Below, in pieces: positions 16,456 through 25,124 of a stretch of 64,000 bases of DNA. A program made the position numbers and the translations under genes. Within the stretch, counting starts at the first letter, position 1. Every line of letters begins with the position of its first letter. The DNA lies in NCBI RefSeq assembly GCF_023746555.1, contig NZ_CP098755.1, positions 1,516,001-1,580,000 on the forward strand, written 5' to 3'. Source of the stretch: Brevibacillus ruminantium (GTDB lineage Bacteria > Bacillota > Bacilli > Brevibacillales > Brevibacillaceae). The notes beneath the pieces are model-generated. The model was not told the origin of the DNA, did no database searches, and worked only from the letters and a program-made list of their open reading frames with translations.

Positions 16456-17604
16456 ATGAGTGTAAAAGCGGTTTGTGACTATCTGAAAGAGCGCCAGGAT
16501 GAAATCATCCGAACCTACGAAGAACTCCACCTGTTGGCTGAACCGAGCTGGCAGGAGGAGAAAACTTCGCAGTATTTGGCCAACCGGCTCAAAGAAGCCG
16601 GTCTTACCGTGAAGACATATCCCGACCATTTTGGGTTGACAGTGGATATCGAGGGAGAAGAGAAAGAGATCGTCGGCCTGCGAGCTGATATGGATGCCCT
16701 GGTGCAGGAAGTAAACGGCGTGGTGAAACCAAACCACTCCTGCGGGCACGACGGACATAGCACGATGGTGCTGTATGCCGCATTGGCTTTTGCCGCCACA
16801 GGCATACGTCCGAAAAAGAGCGTCCGCTTTTTGTTCCAGCCTGCAGAGGAAAAGGTCGGCGGTGCCCTGCAAATGCTCAAGGATGGTGCTTTAGATGGTG
16901 TGAGCATGCTGTTTGGTGTTCATGTGCGTCCCGTGATGGAGCTGGCCAACGGCACCGCAGCTCCCGCCATCATCCACGGTGCGAGCGCTTCTGTCCACGG
17001 CTCGATCTCCGGTTTGCAGGCGCATGCGTCGCGGCCGGAGAGAGGGAGGAACGTCATCGAGACGGCTGCCGTTCTGGTTCAGTCTCTGCAAAACATCCGT
17101 TTGCAGGCAGGCTGCTCCTTCTCCGTGAAAATGACACAATTGACAGCCGGCGGTGAAACCTCCAATGTCATCCCGGACAAGGCCACCTTCAAGCTGGATC
17201 TGCGCGCCCAGTCCAACGAGGGCATGAAGGAGCTGCAGGAGAAGCTGGGGCACGTGATCGACCATGTATCGACCTTGATGGGAACGCCAATCGAGTGGAA
17301 AATCCCCGGTGAGGTTCCGGCCGCCATCCTAAACGAGCAGGCGGAAGGGCTGATGCGTGAAGCTATCGCACAGGTACTGGGAGCGGAGAATGTGGAGCAG
17401 CCTTGTGTCTCACCGGGCGGAGAGGATTTCCACTTTTACACGTATCACAAGCCAGAGCTGGCCGGGACGATGCTGGGGCTCGGCTGCGGACTGGCGCCCG
17501 GCTTGCACCATCCGGAGATGTCCTTTGACACGAAAGCATTAACTGCAGGCGCACAGATTCTGGCGACAGCCCTGCTTTACGCTGCATCAGGAAAGGACGT
17601 GTAA
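16456..17604 (+). CDS. M20 amidohydrolase (N-acyl amino acid hydrolase type)
   Basis: A 382-residue metallohydrolase of the M20D group (hippurate hydrolase / aminoacylase-like). Metal-site motifs are NHSCGHDGHSTM, FQPAEEKVGGA and SPGGEDFHFY. The dimerisation-domain motif GLQAHASRPERG is present. It starts 5 bases after the racemase-type gene, so translation is probably coupled. Together they could convert N-acylated D- or L-amino acids, or trim imported peptides, into free L-amino acids. Substrate not shown. Confidence 0.88.
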   Translation: MSVKAVCDYLKERQDEIIRTYEELHLLAEPSWQEEKTSQYLANRLKEAGLTVKTYPDHFGLTVDIEGEEKEIVGLRADMDALVQEVNGVVKPNHSCGHDGHSTMVLYAALAFAATGIRPKKSVRFLFQPAEEKVGGALQMLKDGALDGVSMLFGVHVRPVMELANGTAAPAIIHGASASVHGSISGLQAHASRPERGRNVIETAAVLVQSLQNIRLQAGCSFSVKMTQLTAGGETSNVIPDKATFKLDLRAQSNEGMKELQEKLGHVIDHVSTLMGTPIEWKIPGEVPAAILNEQAEGLMREAIAQVLGAENVEQPCVSPGGEDFHFYTYHKPELAGTMLGLGCGLAPGLHHPEMSFDTKALTAGAQILATALLYAASGKDV

Positions 17605-17606
17605 CC

Positions 17607-18611
17607 ATGGAACCGATCCTTCAGGTAAAGGATTTGCACATCTCCTTTCGGGGGGAAGACGGGGAGATTCATCCGGTCAGAGGCATTGATTTTCGCGTTC
17701 ATCCCGGAGAGACATTGGGGATCGTCGGAGAGTCGGGCTGCGGAAAAAGTGTCACCTCCTTGTCGATCATGGGATTGTTGCCCAAAGGGATCGGTCGGAT
17801 CAGCAAAGGACAGATCCTGTTTCAAGATAAAAACATCACAGACATGACGCAGACAGAATTGCAAAAAATTCGCGGCAATGAAATCGCGATGATCTTTCAG
17901 GAACCGATGACTTCTCTGAATCCCGTCTATACGGTGGGCGAGCAGTTGGGCGAGCAAATTCGTCTGCATCTGGGCCTGGGCAAACGGGAGGCGCGGGATA
18001 AAGCGATTGAGATGCTGCGGACGGTTGGTATCCCGCGTGCGGAAGAAATCGTGAAAGAGTACCCGCACCAGCTCTCCGGCGGGATGCGTCAGCGCGTCAT
18101 GATCGCTATGGCCATGTCTTGTGATCCCAAAGTGCTGATCGCAGACGAGCCGACGACTGCCCTGGACGTGACCATCCAGGCACAAATTCTCGATCTGATG
18201 CGAAGCCTGAAGGAAGAGCAGGGGACTTCCATTATTTTTATTACGCATGACCTGGGCGTCGTGGCAGAAATGTGCGACCGTGTCGTGGTGATGTACGCCG
18301 GGCAAGTGATCGAAGAAGCACCTGTGCGGGAGCTGTTTCGTAACCCGCAGCATCCCTACACAAAAGGCTTGATTGCCTCGATTCCTTCATTGGATCAGCA
18401 ACAGCGGCGGCTGTACTCGATCCGGGGAACCGTGCCGCATCCATCTGCGATGCCGACCGGATGCAGGTTTGCCCCGCGCTGCGATTTTGTGCAGGAGGCA
18501 TGCAGAGAGAATCCGCCGCTCATGGGAGTAAGTGATGCCCACCAGGTACGTTGCTGGCTGGCGGAGAAAGGAGGAGCCGATCATGGCGGAAGCGTTGCTG
18601 CAGGTACGTGA
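17607..18611 (+). CDS. oligopeptide ABC transporter ATPase (DppD/OppD type)
   Basis: A 334-residue ATPase. Walker A is [13 protein letters not shown], the Q-loop [12 protein letters not shown], the ABC signature LSGGMRQRV, Walker [15 protein letters not shown] and the switch His ITHDLGVV. The C-terminal oligopeptide/dipeptide extension has the Cys cluster [10 protein letters not shown]...CRENPP. It begins 2 bases after the M20 gene and overlaps the next ATPase gene by 29 bases. Confidence 0.95.
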   Translation: MEPILQVKDLHISFRGEDGEIHPVRGIDFRVHPGETLGIVGESGCGKSVTSLSIMGLLPKGIGRISKGQILFQDKNITDMTQTELQKIRGNEIAMIFQEPMTSLNPVYTVGEQLGEQIRLHLGLGKREARDKAIEMLRTVGIPRAEEIVKEYPHQLSGGMRQRVMIAMAMSCDPKVLIADEPTTALDVTIQAQILDLMRSLKEEQGTSIIFITHDLGVVAEMCDRVVVMYAGQVIEEAPVRELFRNPQHPYTKGLIASIPSLDQQQRRLYSIRGTVPHPSAMPTGCRFAPRCDFVQEACRENPPLMGVSDAHQVRCWLAEKGGADHGGSVAAGT

Positions 18612-19551
18612 TCTAAAAAAGTACTTTCCGATCAAGGGAAAAATGTTTCAGCCGCCGACCTACGTCAAGGCGGTAGACGGCGTTTCTTTTACCATACAAA
18701 AAGGGGAGACCGTCGGGCTCGTCGGGGAGAGCGGCTGCGGCAAGTCGACAACCGGCCGTGCGCTCCTGCATCTGCTCCCGCCGACCGGAGGCGAAGTTAT
18801 ATATAAAGGAAAGAATTTGACGACGCTCACGACAAATGAGCTTCGCTTGCTCCGCAAAGAGCTGCAAATCGTCTTTCAGGACCCGTGTGCTTCACTCGAT
18901 CCGCGGATGAAGATTCGCGATGTGCTCCTGGAGCCTTTGGAGATTCACCGCATTGGAAGCAACCAGGAGCGCCTGCGCATGGTGGAAGAGATCCTCGACA
19001 TTGTCGGGCTGGGCGGACACTATGCAAACCGCTATCCGCATGAATTCAGCGGAGGACAGAGGCAGCGCATCGGGATTGCGCGCTCATTGATCCTGCGACC
19101 GTCGTTGATCGTCGCCGACGAGCCGGTGTCGGCCCTGGACGTGTCCATTCAGTCCCAGATTCTCAACCTGCTTCAGGATCTGCAGGAACAGTTTGATCTC
19201 ACCTATCTGTTTATTTCGCATGATCTGAGCGTGGTGAAGCATATCAGCGACCGTGTCGGGGTGATGTACCTGGGCAGGCTGGTGGAGTTTGCACCAAAAG
19301 AAAAGCTGTACGCTGCCCCGGCCCACCCGTATACTCAGGCGCTGCTCTCGGCCGCTCCTGTGGCCAATCCGGATGCCAAGCCGCAGCGGATCATACTGAC
19401 CGGAGATGTTCCGAATCCGGCCAATCCTCCCAGCGGGTGTGCGTTTCATACGCGTTGTCCGTTTGTCATGGACAAATGCAAGAGTACCAGGCCGGAGCTG
19501 GGCGCTTTGGACGGGGATGGTCATCTGGTTGCTTGTCATCTTCATCAGTAG
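18583..19551 (+). CDS. oligopeptide ABC transporter ATPase (DppF/OppF type)
   Basis: A 322-residue second ATPase of the transporter. Walker A is [13 protein letters not shown], signature [16 protein letters not shown], Walker [15 protein letters not shown], and the C-terminal Cys motif [10 protein letters not shown]...CKSTRP. The ATG at 18583 with AAAGGAGGAG upstream is the natural start, inside the end of the previous gene. The operon ends at the terminator at 19590. Confidence 0.95.
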   Translation: MAEALLQVRDLKKYFPIKGKMFQPPTYVKAVDGVSFTIQKGETVGLVGESGCGKSTTGRALLHLLPPTGGEVIYKGKNLTTLTTNELRLLRKELQIVFQDPCASLDPRMKIRDVLLEPLEIHRIGSNQERLRMVEEILDIVGLGGHYANRYPHEFSGGQRQRIGIARSLILRPSLIVADEPVSALDVSIQSQILNLLQDLQEQFDLTYLFISHDLSVVKHISDRVGVMYLGRLVEFAPKEKLYAAPAHPYTQALLSAAPVANPDAKPQRIILTGDVPNPANPPSGCAFHTRCPFVMDKCKSTRPELGALDGDGHLVACHLHQ

Positions 19552-19589
19552 TGGACGTAGAATGCAAAGATTAGTAACGGCAAGAAACG

Positions 19590-19618
19590 GGACGTCCCGA
19601 ACATCGGGCGTCCTTTTT
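19590..19618 (+). terminator. terminator of the dipeptide operon
   Basis: Stem ggacgtcccga / tcgggcgtcc (19590-19600 and 19604-19613) with an ACA loop and six T afterwards. Confidence 0.85.
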
Positions 19619-19643
19619 TGACTGTGTGAACGGGGTCGTAGTG

Positions 19644-19736
19644 GAAGAAGCATGTTTCCCTGCTCAGCTCCGGGCTCCGCCCGCACGGAAGATGGACGGT
19701 CCGCTCCAGGGGGATTCCCGGGAAACATGCTTCTTC
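19644..19736. repeat. palindromic repeat element, copy 1 (93 bp)
   Basis: A perfect 17-bp inverted repeat (gaagaagcatgtttccc at 19644-19660 and its complement at 19720-19736) encloses a GC-rich core with smaller palindromes such as CGGGCTCCGCCCG and GGACGGTCC. Its sequence matches the reverse complement of the element at 19964-20163 over roughly 65 bases. No gene lies inside it. Confidence 0.7.
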
Positions 19737-19963
19737 GCGAACCGTCGCTGTTAAAAAAGCGTGGGTGGAATCAAATGATGAAAACAACGAGGAACATTAG
19801 ATAAATCTTGATGACGTATTTGGGAAGCATTAACGATCAGTTTTGCCTCCGGCGTCACTCAAAAATGAGATTTGCATACTTTTTCTTTGAATTGACCTTT
19901 TTAATATGTTTAATTCTTTTAATTTTCCAATTGCTTTACAGCCTGAAAGATGCAGTATGTACG

Positions 19964-20163
19964 GAGAAGAATCATGTTTTCCTGCGGTGCGACTGCGTAG
20001 CCCCACTTAGCGGAACAGCGGATGGCGGGAAAAAGGGACGCAACCCTGATGCACTGCGGAGCGACACGGCTTTTGCGGACCCCCGCCAGCCGCTGTGGAG
20101 CGGACAGTGCAACCATCCTTGTGGGCGGAGTACGGAGCCAAGCAGGGAGACATGATTCTTCTC
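19964..20163. repeat. palindromic repeat element, copy 2 (200 bp)
   Basis: Inverted arms of 22 bases at 19964-19985 and 20142-20163 (20 of 22 complementary, containing GAAGAATCATGT) enclose about 155 bases with a nested pair AGCGGATGGCGGG / CCCGCCAGCCGCT (20022-20034 and 20081-20093). The right end, read on the minus strand, matches copy 1 (CTCCGCCC, GATGG, GTCCGCTCCA). The 19.55-20.35 kb gap holds no gene apart from these two elements and the terminators. Confidence 0.7.
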
Positions 20164-20293
20164 ACCACGGCCCCGCAGCACGAAAGTAGTCATTAATGTA
20201 TTCAAATTGTATATTTCTGGAAAACGAAAAGCAGACATTCAGGCAAAAGAACCCGCTGCTGAAAATAAGCCTGCCTGATGGGTGAAGGCAAAC

Positions 20294-20333
20294 AAAAAAA
20301 CAGGCTGGGCGCTTCGGAGCGTTCCAGCCTGTT
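20294..20333 (-). terminator. terminator of ilvD
   Basis: On the minus strand, stem AACAGGCTGG / CCAGCCTGTT with loop region CGCTCCGAAGCG, followed by seven T. Confidence 0.85.
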
Positions 20334-20349
20334 AAATCTTGTCTATAGG

Positions 20350-22026
20350 TTAGATTTTCAAAGTTGCACCGTTGCTCGCATTGGTTACCATCTTCGAGTA
20401 ACGGGCCAGATAACCAGTCTTTACTTTCGGCTCAAACTCGGTCCAGTTAGCCTGGCGGCGAGCAAGCTCGTCTGGAGAGATGTGCAGCTCGATGGAGCGC
20501 TCTTCCAGATCGATGCTGATGATGTCGCCATCCTGTACGAAAGCGATTGGACCACCCTCTGCAGCTTCAGGTGAGATATGCCCGATGCTGATGCCGCGGG
20601 AGGCGCCGGAGAATCGGCCGTCTGTTACCAGCGCAACTTCTTTGCCCAGTCCCATTCCCACGATTTGCGAGGTAGGAGCGAGCATTTCTGGCATGCCAGG
20701 ACCGCCTTTTGGCCCCTCGTAGCGGATCACGACGACATGGCCGGATTTGATTTTGCCTTCCGCGATGCCCGCCAGCGCTTCTTCCTGGGAATCAAAGCAG
20801 ATGGCTGGACCTTCATGCCGTTTGATGGATGGATCGACACCGCCCGTTTTGATGATGGAACCCTGTGGAGCCAGATTGCCGAAAAGAACGGAGAGCCCGC
20901 CTGTATGGCTGTACGGGTTGTCCAGGGAGCGAATCACTTGTGTGTCCGTGATTTTTGCGTCGGCGATGTTCTCCGCCAGCGTTTTTCCAGTTACGGTGAT
21001 GCGGTCTGGATGGAGAGCGCCTGCTTTTTTGGTCAGCTCATTCAGGATCGCGGATACGCCGCCTGCATTGTGGCAATCTTCGATATGGTAATCGGAGGCG
21101 GGTGCCAGCTTGCACAGGTATGGAACACGCTTGGCCACTTCATTAATGCGCTCCAGTGGATAGTCGATGCCAGCTTCCTGTGCGATCGCCAGTGTGTGCA
21201 GAACGGTATTGGTCGAGCCGCCCATCGCCATGTCGAGGGCAAAGGCATCGTCAATCGCTTCCAGCGTAACAATATCACGCGGCTTGATGTCGCGGGCGAT
21301 CAGTTCTTTCAACTTTTCGGCAGAAGCCTTCACCAGCTCTTTGCGCTCTGGGGAGACAGCCAGAATGGTTCCATTGCCAGGCAGAGCCAGTCCGATCGCT
21401 TCGGCCAGGCAGTTCATGGAGTTGGCGGTGAACATGCCGGAACAGGAACCGCAAGTAGGACAGCCGAACTGTTCCAGCTCGTCCAACTGCTTGTCATCGA
21501 TCAGGCCTGCTTGATACGCACCGACTCCCTCAAAAACAGAGGAGAGAGAGATGGAACGACCATCGCTTGTTTTTCCTGCTTTCATCGGGCCGCCAGTCAC
21601 AAACACTGTAGGAATGTTGACACGCAGCGCACCCATGATCATGCCAGGGGTGATTTTATCGCAGTTGGGAATACAGATCATGCCGTCGAACCAGTGAGCA
21701 GCCACAACCGTTTCCAGGCTGTCGGCAATCAGCTCGCGACTCGGCAGGGAATAGCGCATCCCGATATGTCCCATCGCGATGCCATCGTCGACCCCGATCG
21801 TGTTGAACTCAAACGGCACCATGCCTGCTGCACGAACCGCTTCCTTTACGACTTTCCCGAATTCCTGCAGGTGAACGTGACCGGGAATGATATCAATGTA
21901 TGAGTTGCAAATCGCAATAAACGGTTTATCGAAATCCTCGTCCTTTACTCCGGCTGCACGCAGCAGGCTGCGGTGCGGTGCGCGGTCGAAGCCTTTTTTG
22001 ATCATGTCACTTCTCTGTCTGGCCAC
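20350..22026 (-). CDS. ilvD: dihydroxy-acid dehydratase
   Basis: A 558-residue iron-sulfur dehydratase of valine, leucine and isoleucine synthesis; it converts 2,3-dihydroxy acids to 2-oxo acids. Cluster cysteines are in [23 protein letters not shown] and [13 protein letters not shown], and the C-terminal GRFSGASRG active-site block is present. The start is a GTG at 22026 with GAGGAG nine bases upstream. It stands alone here, away from other ilv/leu genes. No T-box leader is visible. Confidence 0.97.
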   Translation of the reverse strand: MARQRSDMIKKGFDRAPHRSLLRAAGVKDEDFDKPFIAICNSYIDIIPGHVHLQEFGKVVKEAVRAAGMVPFEFNTIGVDDGIAMGHIGMRYSLPSRELIADSLETVVAAHWFDGMICIPNCDKITPGMIMGALRVNIPTVFVTGGPMKAGKTSDGRSISLSSVFEGVGAYQAGLIDDKQLDELEQFGCPTCGSCSGMFTANSMNCLAEAIGLALPGNGTILAVSPERKELVKASAEKLKELIARDIKPRDIVTLEAIDDAFALDMAMGGSTNTVLHTLAIAQEAGIDYPLERINEVAKRVPYLCKLAPASDYHIEDCHNAGGVSAILNELTKKAGALHPDRITVTGKTLAENIADAKITDTQVIRSLDNPYSHTGGLSVLFGNLAPQGSIIKTGGVDPSIKRHEGPAICFDSQEEALAGIAEGKIKSGHVVVIRYEGPKGGPGMPEMLAPTSQIVGMGLGKEVALVTDGRFSGASRGISIGHISPEAAEGGPIAFVQDGDIISIDLEERSIELHISPDELARRQANWTEFEPKVKTGYLARYSKMVTNASNGATLKI

Positions 22027-22073
22027 TTTGAAAACTCCTCTCCAAGTTTAGCACTGTCGCTTTATTTTGAACT

Positions 22074-22103
22074 ATCTTATCACTTTTTTATTCATAGAAA
22101 CAA
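22074..22103 (-). promoter_or_regulatory. candidate sigma-A promoter of ilvD
   Basis: On the minus strand, TTGTTT (22098-22103) and TAAGAT (22074-22079) are 18 bases apart. The ilvD start lies about 48 bases downstream. Confidence 0.45.
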
Positions 22104-22299
22104 CCGTAAAAGTCTGAACATTTGCTCAGGAGAGTGCTTTTCTTTAGAAAGAAATGAAAATCCCGATCGCTGTAGAACACCAAGGATAAGCCAAGAAACT
22201 GCGAAGCTGAGTGCAAGAGCAGCCAAGGGAACTGGTGAAAAAGAGATGACTTTGTTCTAAAATAAAATACATGAAATAAATAGAGCTGGAGTGAACAGG

Positions 22300-22776
22300 A
22301 TGTGGGAAGAACTAAAATCGATCTGCGAGCAGGGCAATGAAGAGGAACGGCAAATACTGGAGCTTGCCGTACAGGCCATCCGGCAGCGCAGAGAGCGGAA
22401 TAGTTCGTTTCTGTCCGGCTTTCTCGGATTGAAGGGGGAGTTCGTCGACGAGAACACCTATCGCTTTGAACTGCCGTTGACCGTGTTTATGCACAACTCG
22501 CTCCGGGTTGCGCACGGCGGAATTTTGGCGACGCTCATCGATTCGGCGATGGGATCGCTCGTCAACCGGTCCCTGCCGCCAGACCAATACGCTGTGACGA
22601 CAGAACTGAAGATCAATTACCTGCGCCCGGGGAAAGGCGATAAGCTGCGTGCAGAAGCCAGCTTCATCCACCGCGGTCGGACGCTGGTTGTCCTCGAGGG
22701 CAGGGTGTATGATGAACGCGATCGTCTGCTCGCCCATGGGACAGGGACGTTTATCGTCCTCAAGAGAAAGGGATAG
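22300..22776 (+). CDS. PaaI-type acyl-CoA thioesterase
   Basis: A 158-residue hotdog-fold protein. The segment MHNSLRVAHGGILATLIDSAMGSLVN is the PaaI/YdiI-type thioesterase signature (HGG and the acidic D on the long helix). The end has AHGTGTFIVLKR. It presumably hydrolyses an acyl- or aryl-CoA in the cytoplasm; the substrate is unknown. The ATG at 22300 is preferred to a GTG nine bases upstream because of spacing to GGAG. Confidence 0.85.
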   Translation: MWEELKSICEQGNEEERQILELAVQAIRQRRERNSSFLSGFLGLKGEFVDENTYRFELPLTVFMHNSLRVAHGGILATLIDSAMGSLVNRSLPPDQYAVTTELKINYLRPGKGDKLRAEASFIHRGRTLVVLEGRVYDERDRLLAHGTGTFIVLKRKG

Positions 22777-22790
22777 GTTGGCGGAACGTA

Positions 22791-22830
22791 AAAAAAAAAC
22801 CTCTAAACGCAAGTAGCGGATAGAGGTTTT
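22791..22830. terminator. bidirectional terminator
   Basis: Stem AACCTCTA / TAGAGGTT (22798-22805 and 22821-22828) with nine A on the left and four T on the right. It lies between the convergent thioesterase and unknown-protein genes. Confidence 0.75.
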
Positions 22831-22835
22831 CGCTG

Positions 22836-23213
22836 TTACCCAATGGCGACAAGACCGCTGTATTGGGCAATATAAGTCAGCATCTTGCGGGAGAGTGGAA
22901 CGATGAACTCCATGTTCTCCCGTTCGGCAATTCCGGAGCGAGTCACGATTCGCGCCCACTTCACGGTAAGCTTGTAATAGTCCGAACCGAATTCCGAGCG
23001 GATCAACTCGTTTTTGTGGCGGAATGTAATTGGCGCGTTCTCAAGTTTTATCGGAACCATGCTGACGATGTCACGCAGGAACAGATGATACGTCATATGA
23101 GGTTTGAGAAACACAAGTTCCTTGCTGGTTACGGAGCAACCCAGATTTTTGTTCAACTGGGTGAGCATCAGTTCGCCTTCCAGGTTCTTCAGGCGAATAA
23201 AATCGCTGTTCAT
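22836..23213 (-). CDS. hypothetical protein, 125 residues
   Basis: A small soluble protein with no family I recognise. It looks beta-rich, with a conserved-looking Tyr/Lys segment (DYYKLTVKWARIVTRSG) and no signal peptide or membrane segment. AAAGGAGGGG lies seven bases before the ATG at 23213, so it is very likely translated. It is divergent from the inositol monophosphatase-family gene. Confidence 0.7.
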   Translation of the reverse strand: MNSDFIRLKNLEGELMLTQLNKNLGCSVTSKELVFLKPHMTYHLFLRDIVSMVPIKLENAPITFRHKNELIRSEFGSDYYKLTVKWARIVTRSGIAERENMEFIVPLSRKMLTYIAQYSGLVAIG

Positions 23214-23368
23214 GTTTTTCCCCTCCTTTGGCGGAAGCATTTGCCCAGATATGCCGTTTGCAAAGACCAGGCAGCCCCTTCAAAACACGGGTGTCTCCCT
23301 ATCATAGGGATGAATCGGGTCAGGATGCAAGGGAAAACCATGAATTTACAAAAAAAGGAGAGACCCCC

Positions 23369-24145
23369 ATGATTGAAATAGCCAAAGAAGCAGCACGATA
23401 TGCCGGTGCCTTTTTACAGGAACGCTTTCTGGAGCAGCTCATCCCCGATGAAGAGCTTCACAATGATGTAAAGCTTCCGGAGGACAAAGAGAGCGAAAGA
23501 CGGATCATCGAGGTCTTGCACAGGCACTTTCCAGAGCACACGATCTTCTCAGAGGAGATCGGAATGGTTGAGCGAAATGAGGACTATCTCTGGATCGTGG
23601 ACCCTCTGGACGGCACAAACAATTACTTTATCGGCTTTCCGTACTTTTCTATCTCGCTTGCCTTGCAGCACAAAGGGGATGTCATTTTGGGCGTCGTCTA
23701 CAACCCGGTGGCGGGCCAGATGTTTTGGGCGGAAAAAGGCAAGGGGGCTTTCCTCAACGGGAAGCGGCTGACAGTGAACAAGCGGGACGATTTGTCCCGA
23801 GCAGTGGGGACGTACATTCGTGGACGCAACTCGGTCACCCGGGAGCAGGAGCTCGCATTCACTCGTCCATTCATGCTAGGCACCAAGCGGCTTTTGCGCA
23901 ACGTCGCTCCTGCGCTGGACTGGTGTCTGCTCGCGAACGGGTGGCTGGATTACATCGTCATGCAGCGATCGGGCATCATGGACGTGGCAGCAGGGATTCT
24001 GATCGCACAAGAGGCAGGTGCGCGGATCACGGATTGGCGAGGCGAGCCCTATCAGCATGAAGCCTTTAGCACAGAGCATCTTCCATCGCTGGTCGCAAGC
24101 AATGGTGTGCTGCATGAGAAGGTGCGGGAGATGATCGTGGAGTAG
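23369..24145 (+). CDS. inositol monophosphatase-family phosphatase
   Basis: A 258-residue Mg-dependent phosphatase (SuhB/IMPase superfamily). Motif 1 DPLDGTNN with flanking FPYFSISLAL and motif 2 GIMDVAAGILIAQEAG give the metal and phosphate sites. An upstream Glu-rich segment (FSEEIG) supplies the third ligand. The start at 23369 follows AAAAAGGAG. The substrate may be inositol phosphate, another sugar phosphate or 3'-phosphoadenosine 5'-phosphate; the sequence does not decide. Confidence 0.9.
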   Translation: MIEIAKEAARYAGAFLQERFLEQLIPDEELHNDVKLPEDKESERRIIEVLHRHFPEHTIFSEEIGMVERNEDYLWIVDPLDGTNNYFIGFPYFSISLALQHKGDVILGVVYNPVAGQMFWAEKGKGAFLNGKRLTVNKRDDLSRAVGTYIRGRNSVTREQELAFTRPFMLGTKRLLRNVAPALDWCLLANGWLDYIVMQRSGIMDVAAGILIAQEAGARITDWRGEPYQHEAFSTEHLPSLVASNGVLHEKVREMIVE

Positions 24146-24161
24146 CGCACTGGGAACATGG

Positions 24162-24200
24162 AAAAGCCTGCAAAGGAGATCGAACCTTTGCAGGCTTTTT
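24162..24200 (+). terminator. terminator after the IMPase-family gene
   Basis: Perfect arms AAAAGCCTGCAAAGG and CCTTTGCAGGCTTTT around a short loop, ending in T residues. Confidence 0.9.
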
Positions 24201-24244
24201 GTCGTAAAAAACAAGCGCAGCGCGCAGTTCCTTTCAGTAAAATT

Positions 24245-24259
24245 AATTTTCGGAAAAAA
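24245..24259. promoter_or_regulatory. candidate CodY box
   Basis: AATTTTCGGAAAAAA matches 12 of 15 positions of the CodY consensus. It lies 65-79 bases upstream of the first gene of the symporter/peptidase locus. It shares the core AATTTTCGGAAAA-like sequence with the site at 10685. Confidence 0.45.
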
Positions 24260-24323
24260 TAGGTTGAAATAGGTTGTTTCATGTTGTAATATTTTTTTAA
24301 AATTTCGAATGGGGAGGGAACTT

Positions 24324-25010
24324 ATGAAACGACGTGGTTTGGCATTCTTATTTGTTTTCTTGTTGACAATGCCTTGCGCAGCCGTCTACGCAGATGCACC
24401 AAAGGCTTCACTGGATCACGTAGATGTAAAAATTGAGGTGAAAGACGGCGTTTACGCTGTCCAGGAGCACGTTACACTGCAAAACCCTTCAGCAGTACCG
24501 GATGGCAAGCTGGAGCACACATTTTCTCACATCAATGGTGTGAAAAGTGGCAACATTAAGTTTTTGGCAGGGGGACAGGAGCTTGGGACAGAGGTTCAGG
24601 GTGGCGAGGCAATGGACAGAATATTTATACAGTTGCCTGCCGACAGTCCTGAGGTCCTCGAATACACCATCCAATATCAGGCTGAAGTGCCTCAGGGGCA
24701 ATACGCCCTTCCGCTGGTCGTGCCGATGTACAAAGTGGAGAAAAGCGAAAACCACGTTCAGATTTCCTTTCAGGCACCTGAAGGCAATGTGATCCAGGCG
24801 AATTCGTTTCCGGTCGTCAATCACAGCGGAGAGAATCACGTGACAAGCAATATGGTCAATGTTCCGTCTCATGTCAGCTACATATTTGGGACAGAGGAGA
24901 CGGTCTTTCACTCGCACAATCTGATCTCGGCCATCACTTTGCTCGTACTGCTCGGCATCCTGCTAGGATGGGGTGCAGTTGAACGAAAAAATGCCCGGAA
25001 GGGGGCGTAA
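24324..25010 (+). CDS. exported, C-terminally membrane-anchored protein of unknown function
   Basis: A 228-residue protein with a signal peptide (to about YADA, residue 25), a beta-rich extracellular body, and one membrane helix near the C-terminus (about 200-220, ISAITLLVLLGILLGWG) followed by a short basic tail. GGGGAGGG precedes the ATG at 24324. It heads a likely operon with a small membrane peptide and a symporter, so an accessory or sensory role at the outer face is plausible. No catalytic motif is visible. Confidence 0.65.
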   Translation: MKRRGLAFLFVFLLTMPCAAVYADAPKASLDHVDVKIEVKDGVYAVQEHVTLQNPSAVPDGKLEHTFSHINGVKSGNIKFLAGGQELGTEVQGGEAMDRIFIQLPADSPEVLEYTIQYQAEVPQGQYALPLVVPMYKVEKSENHVQISFQAPEGNVIQANSFPVVNHSGENHVTSNMVNVPSHVSYIFGTEETVFHSHNLISAITLLVLLGILLGWGAVERKNARKGA

Positions 25011-25013
25011 TGC

Positions 25014-25106
25014 ATGGGTTTCAGTTTCTGGGGAATCATCGTATTTTTCATCGTTTTTATCGCCGGCTATTTCGTCTGGGCGTCAAGAATGGAAGAGCAG
25101 GAATAA
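25014..25106 (+). CDS. 30-residue membrane peptide, probable symporter accessory subunit
   Basis: The frame starts with MGFSFWGIIVFFIVF and ends ASRMEEQE: one membrane helix with an acidic C-terminus. It begins 3 bases after the preceding stop, with a GGAAGGGGG run upstream, and ends 18 bases before the symporter gene. Very small single-helix proteins placed directly before sodium:solute symporter genes occur in other Firmicutes, so an accessory role is likely. It is too short for most gene finders. Confidence 0.7.
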   Translation: MGFSFWGIIVFFIVFIAGYFVWASRMEEQE

Positions 25107-25124
25107 TTCACAGGGGGGAACGCC

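Noticed and set aside
20578..21903. 441-codon open frame opposite ilvD
   Set aside because: Antisense shadow of a strongly conserved gene; no ribosome site and no protein-family features.
22027..22290. T-box leader for ilvD
   Set aside because: No AGGGTGGnACCGCG antiterminator sequence and no terminator on the minus strand in this stretch.
24200..24323. Sigma-54 (-24/-12) promoter before the symporter locus
   Set aside because: No GG-N10-GC pattern of the right kind was found, in line with the missing GAFTGA loop of the nearby regulator.
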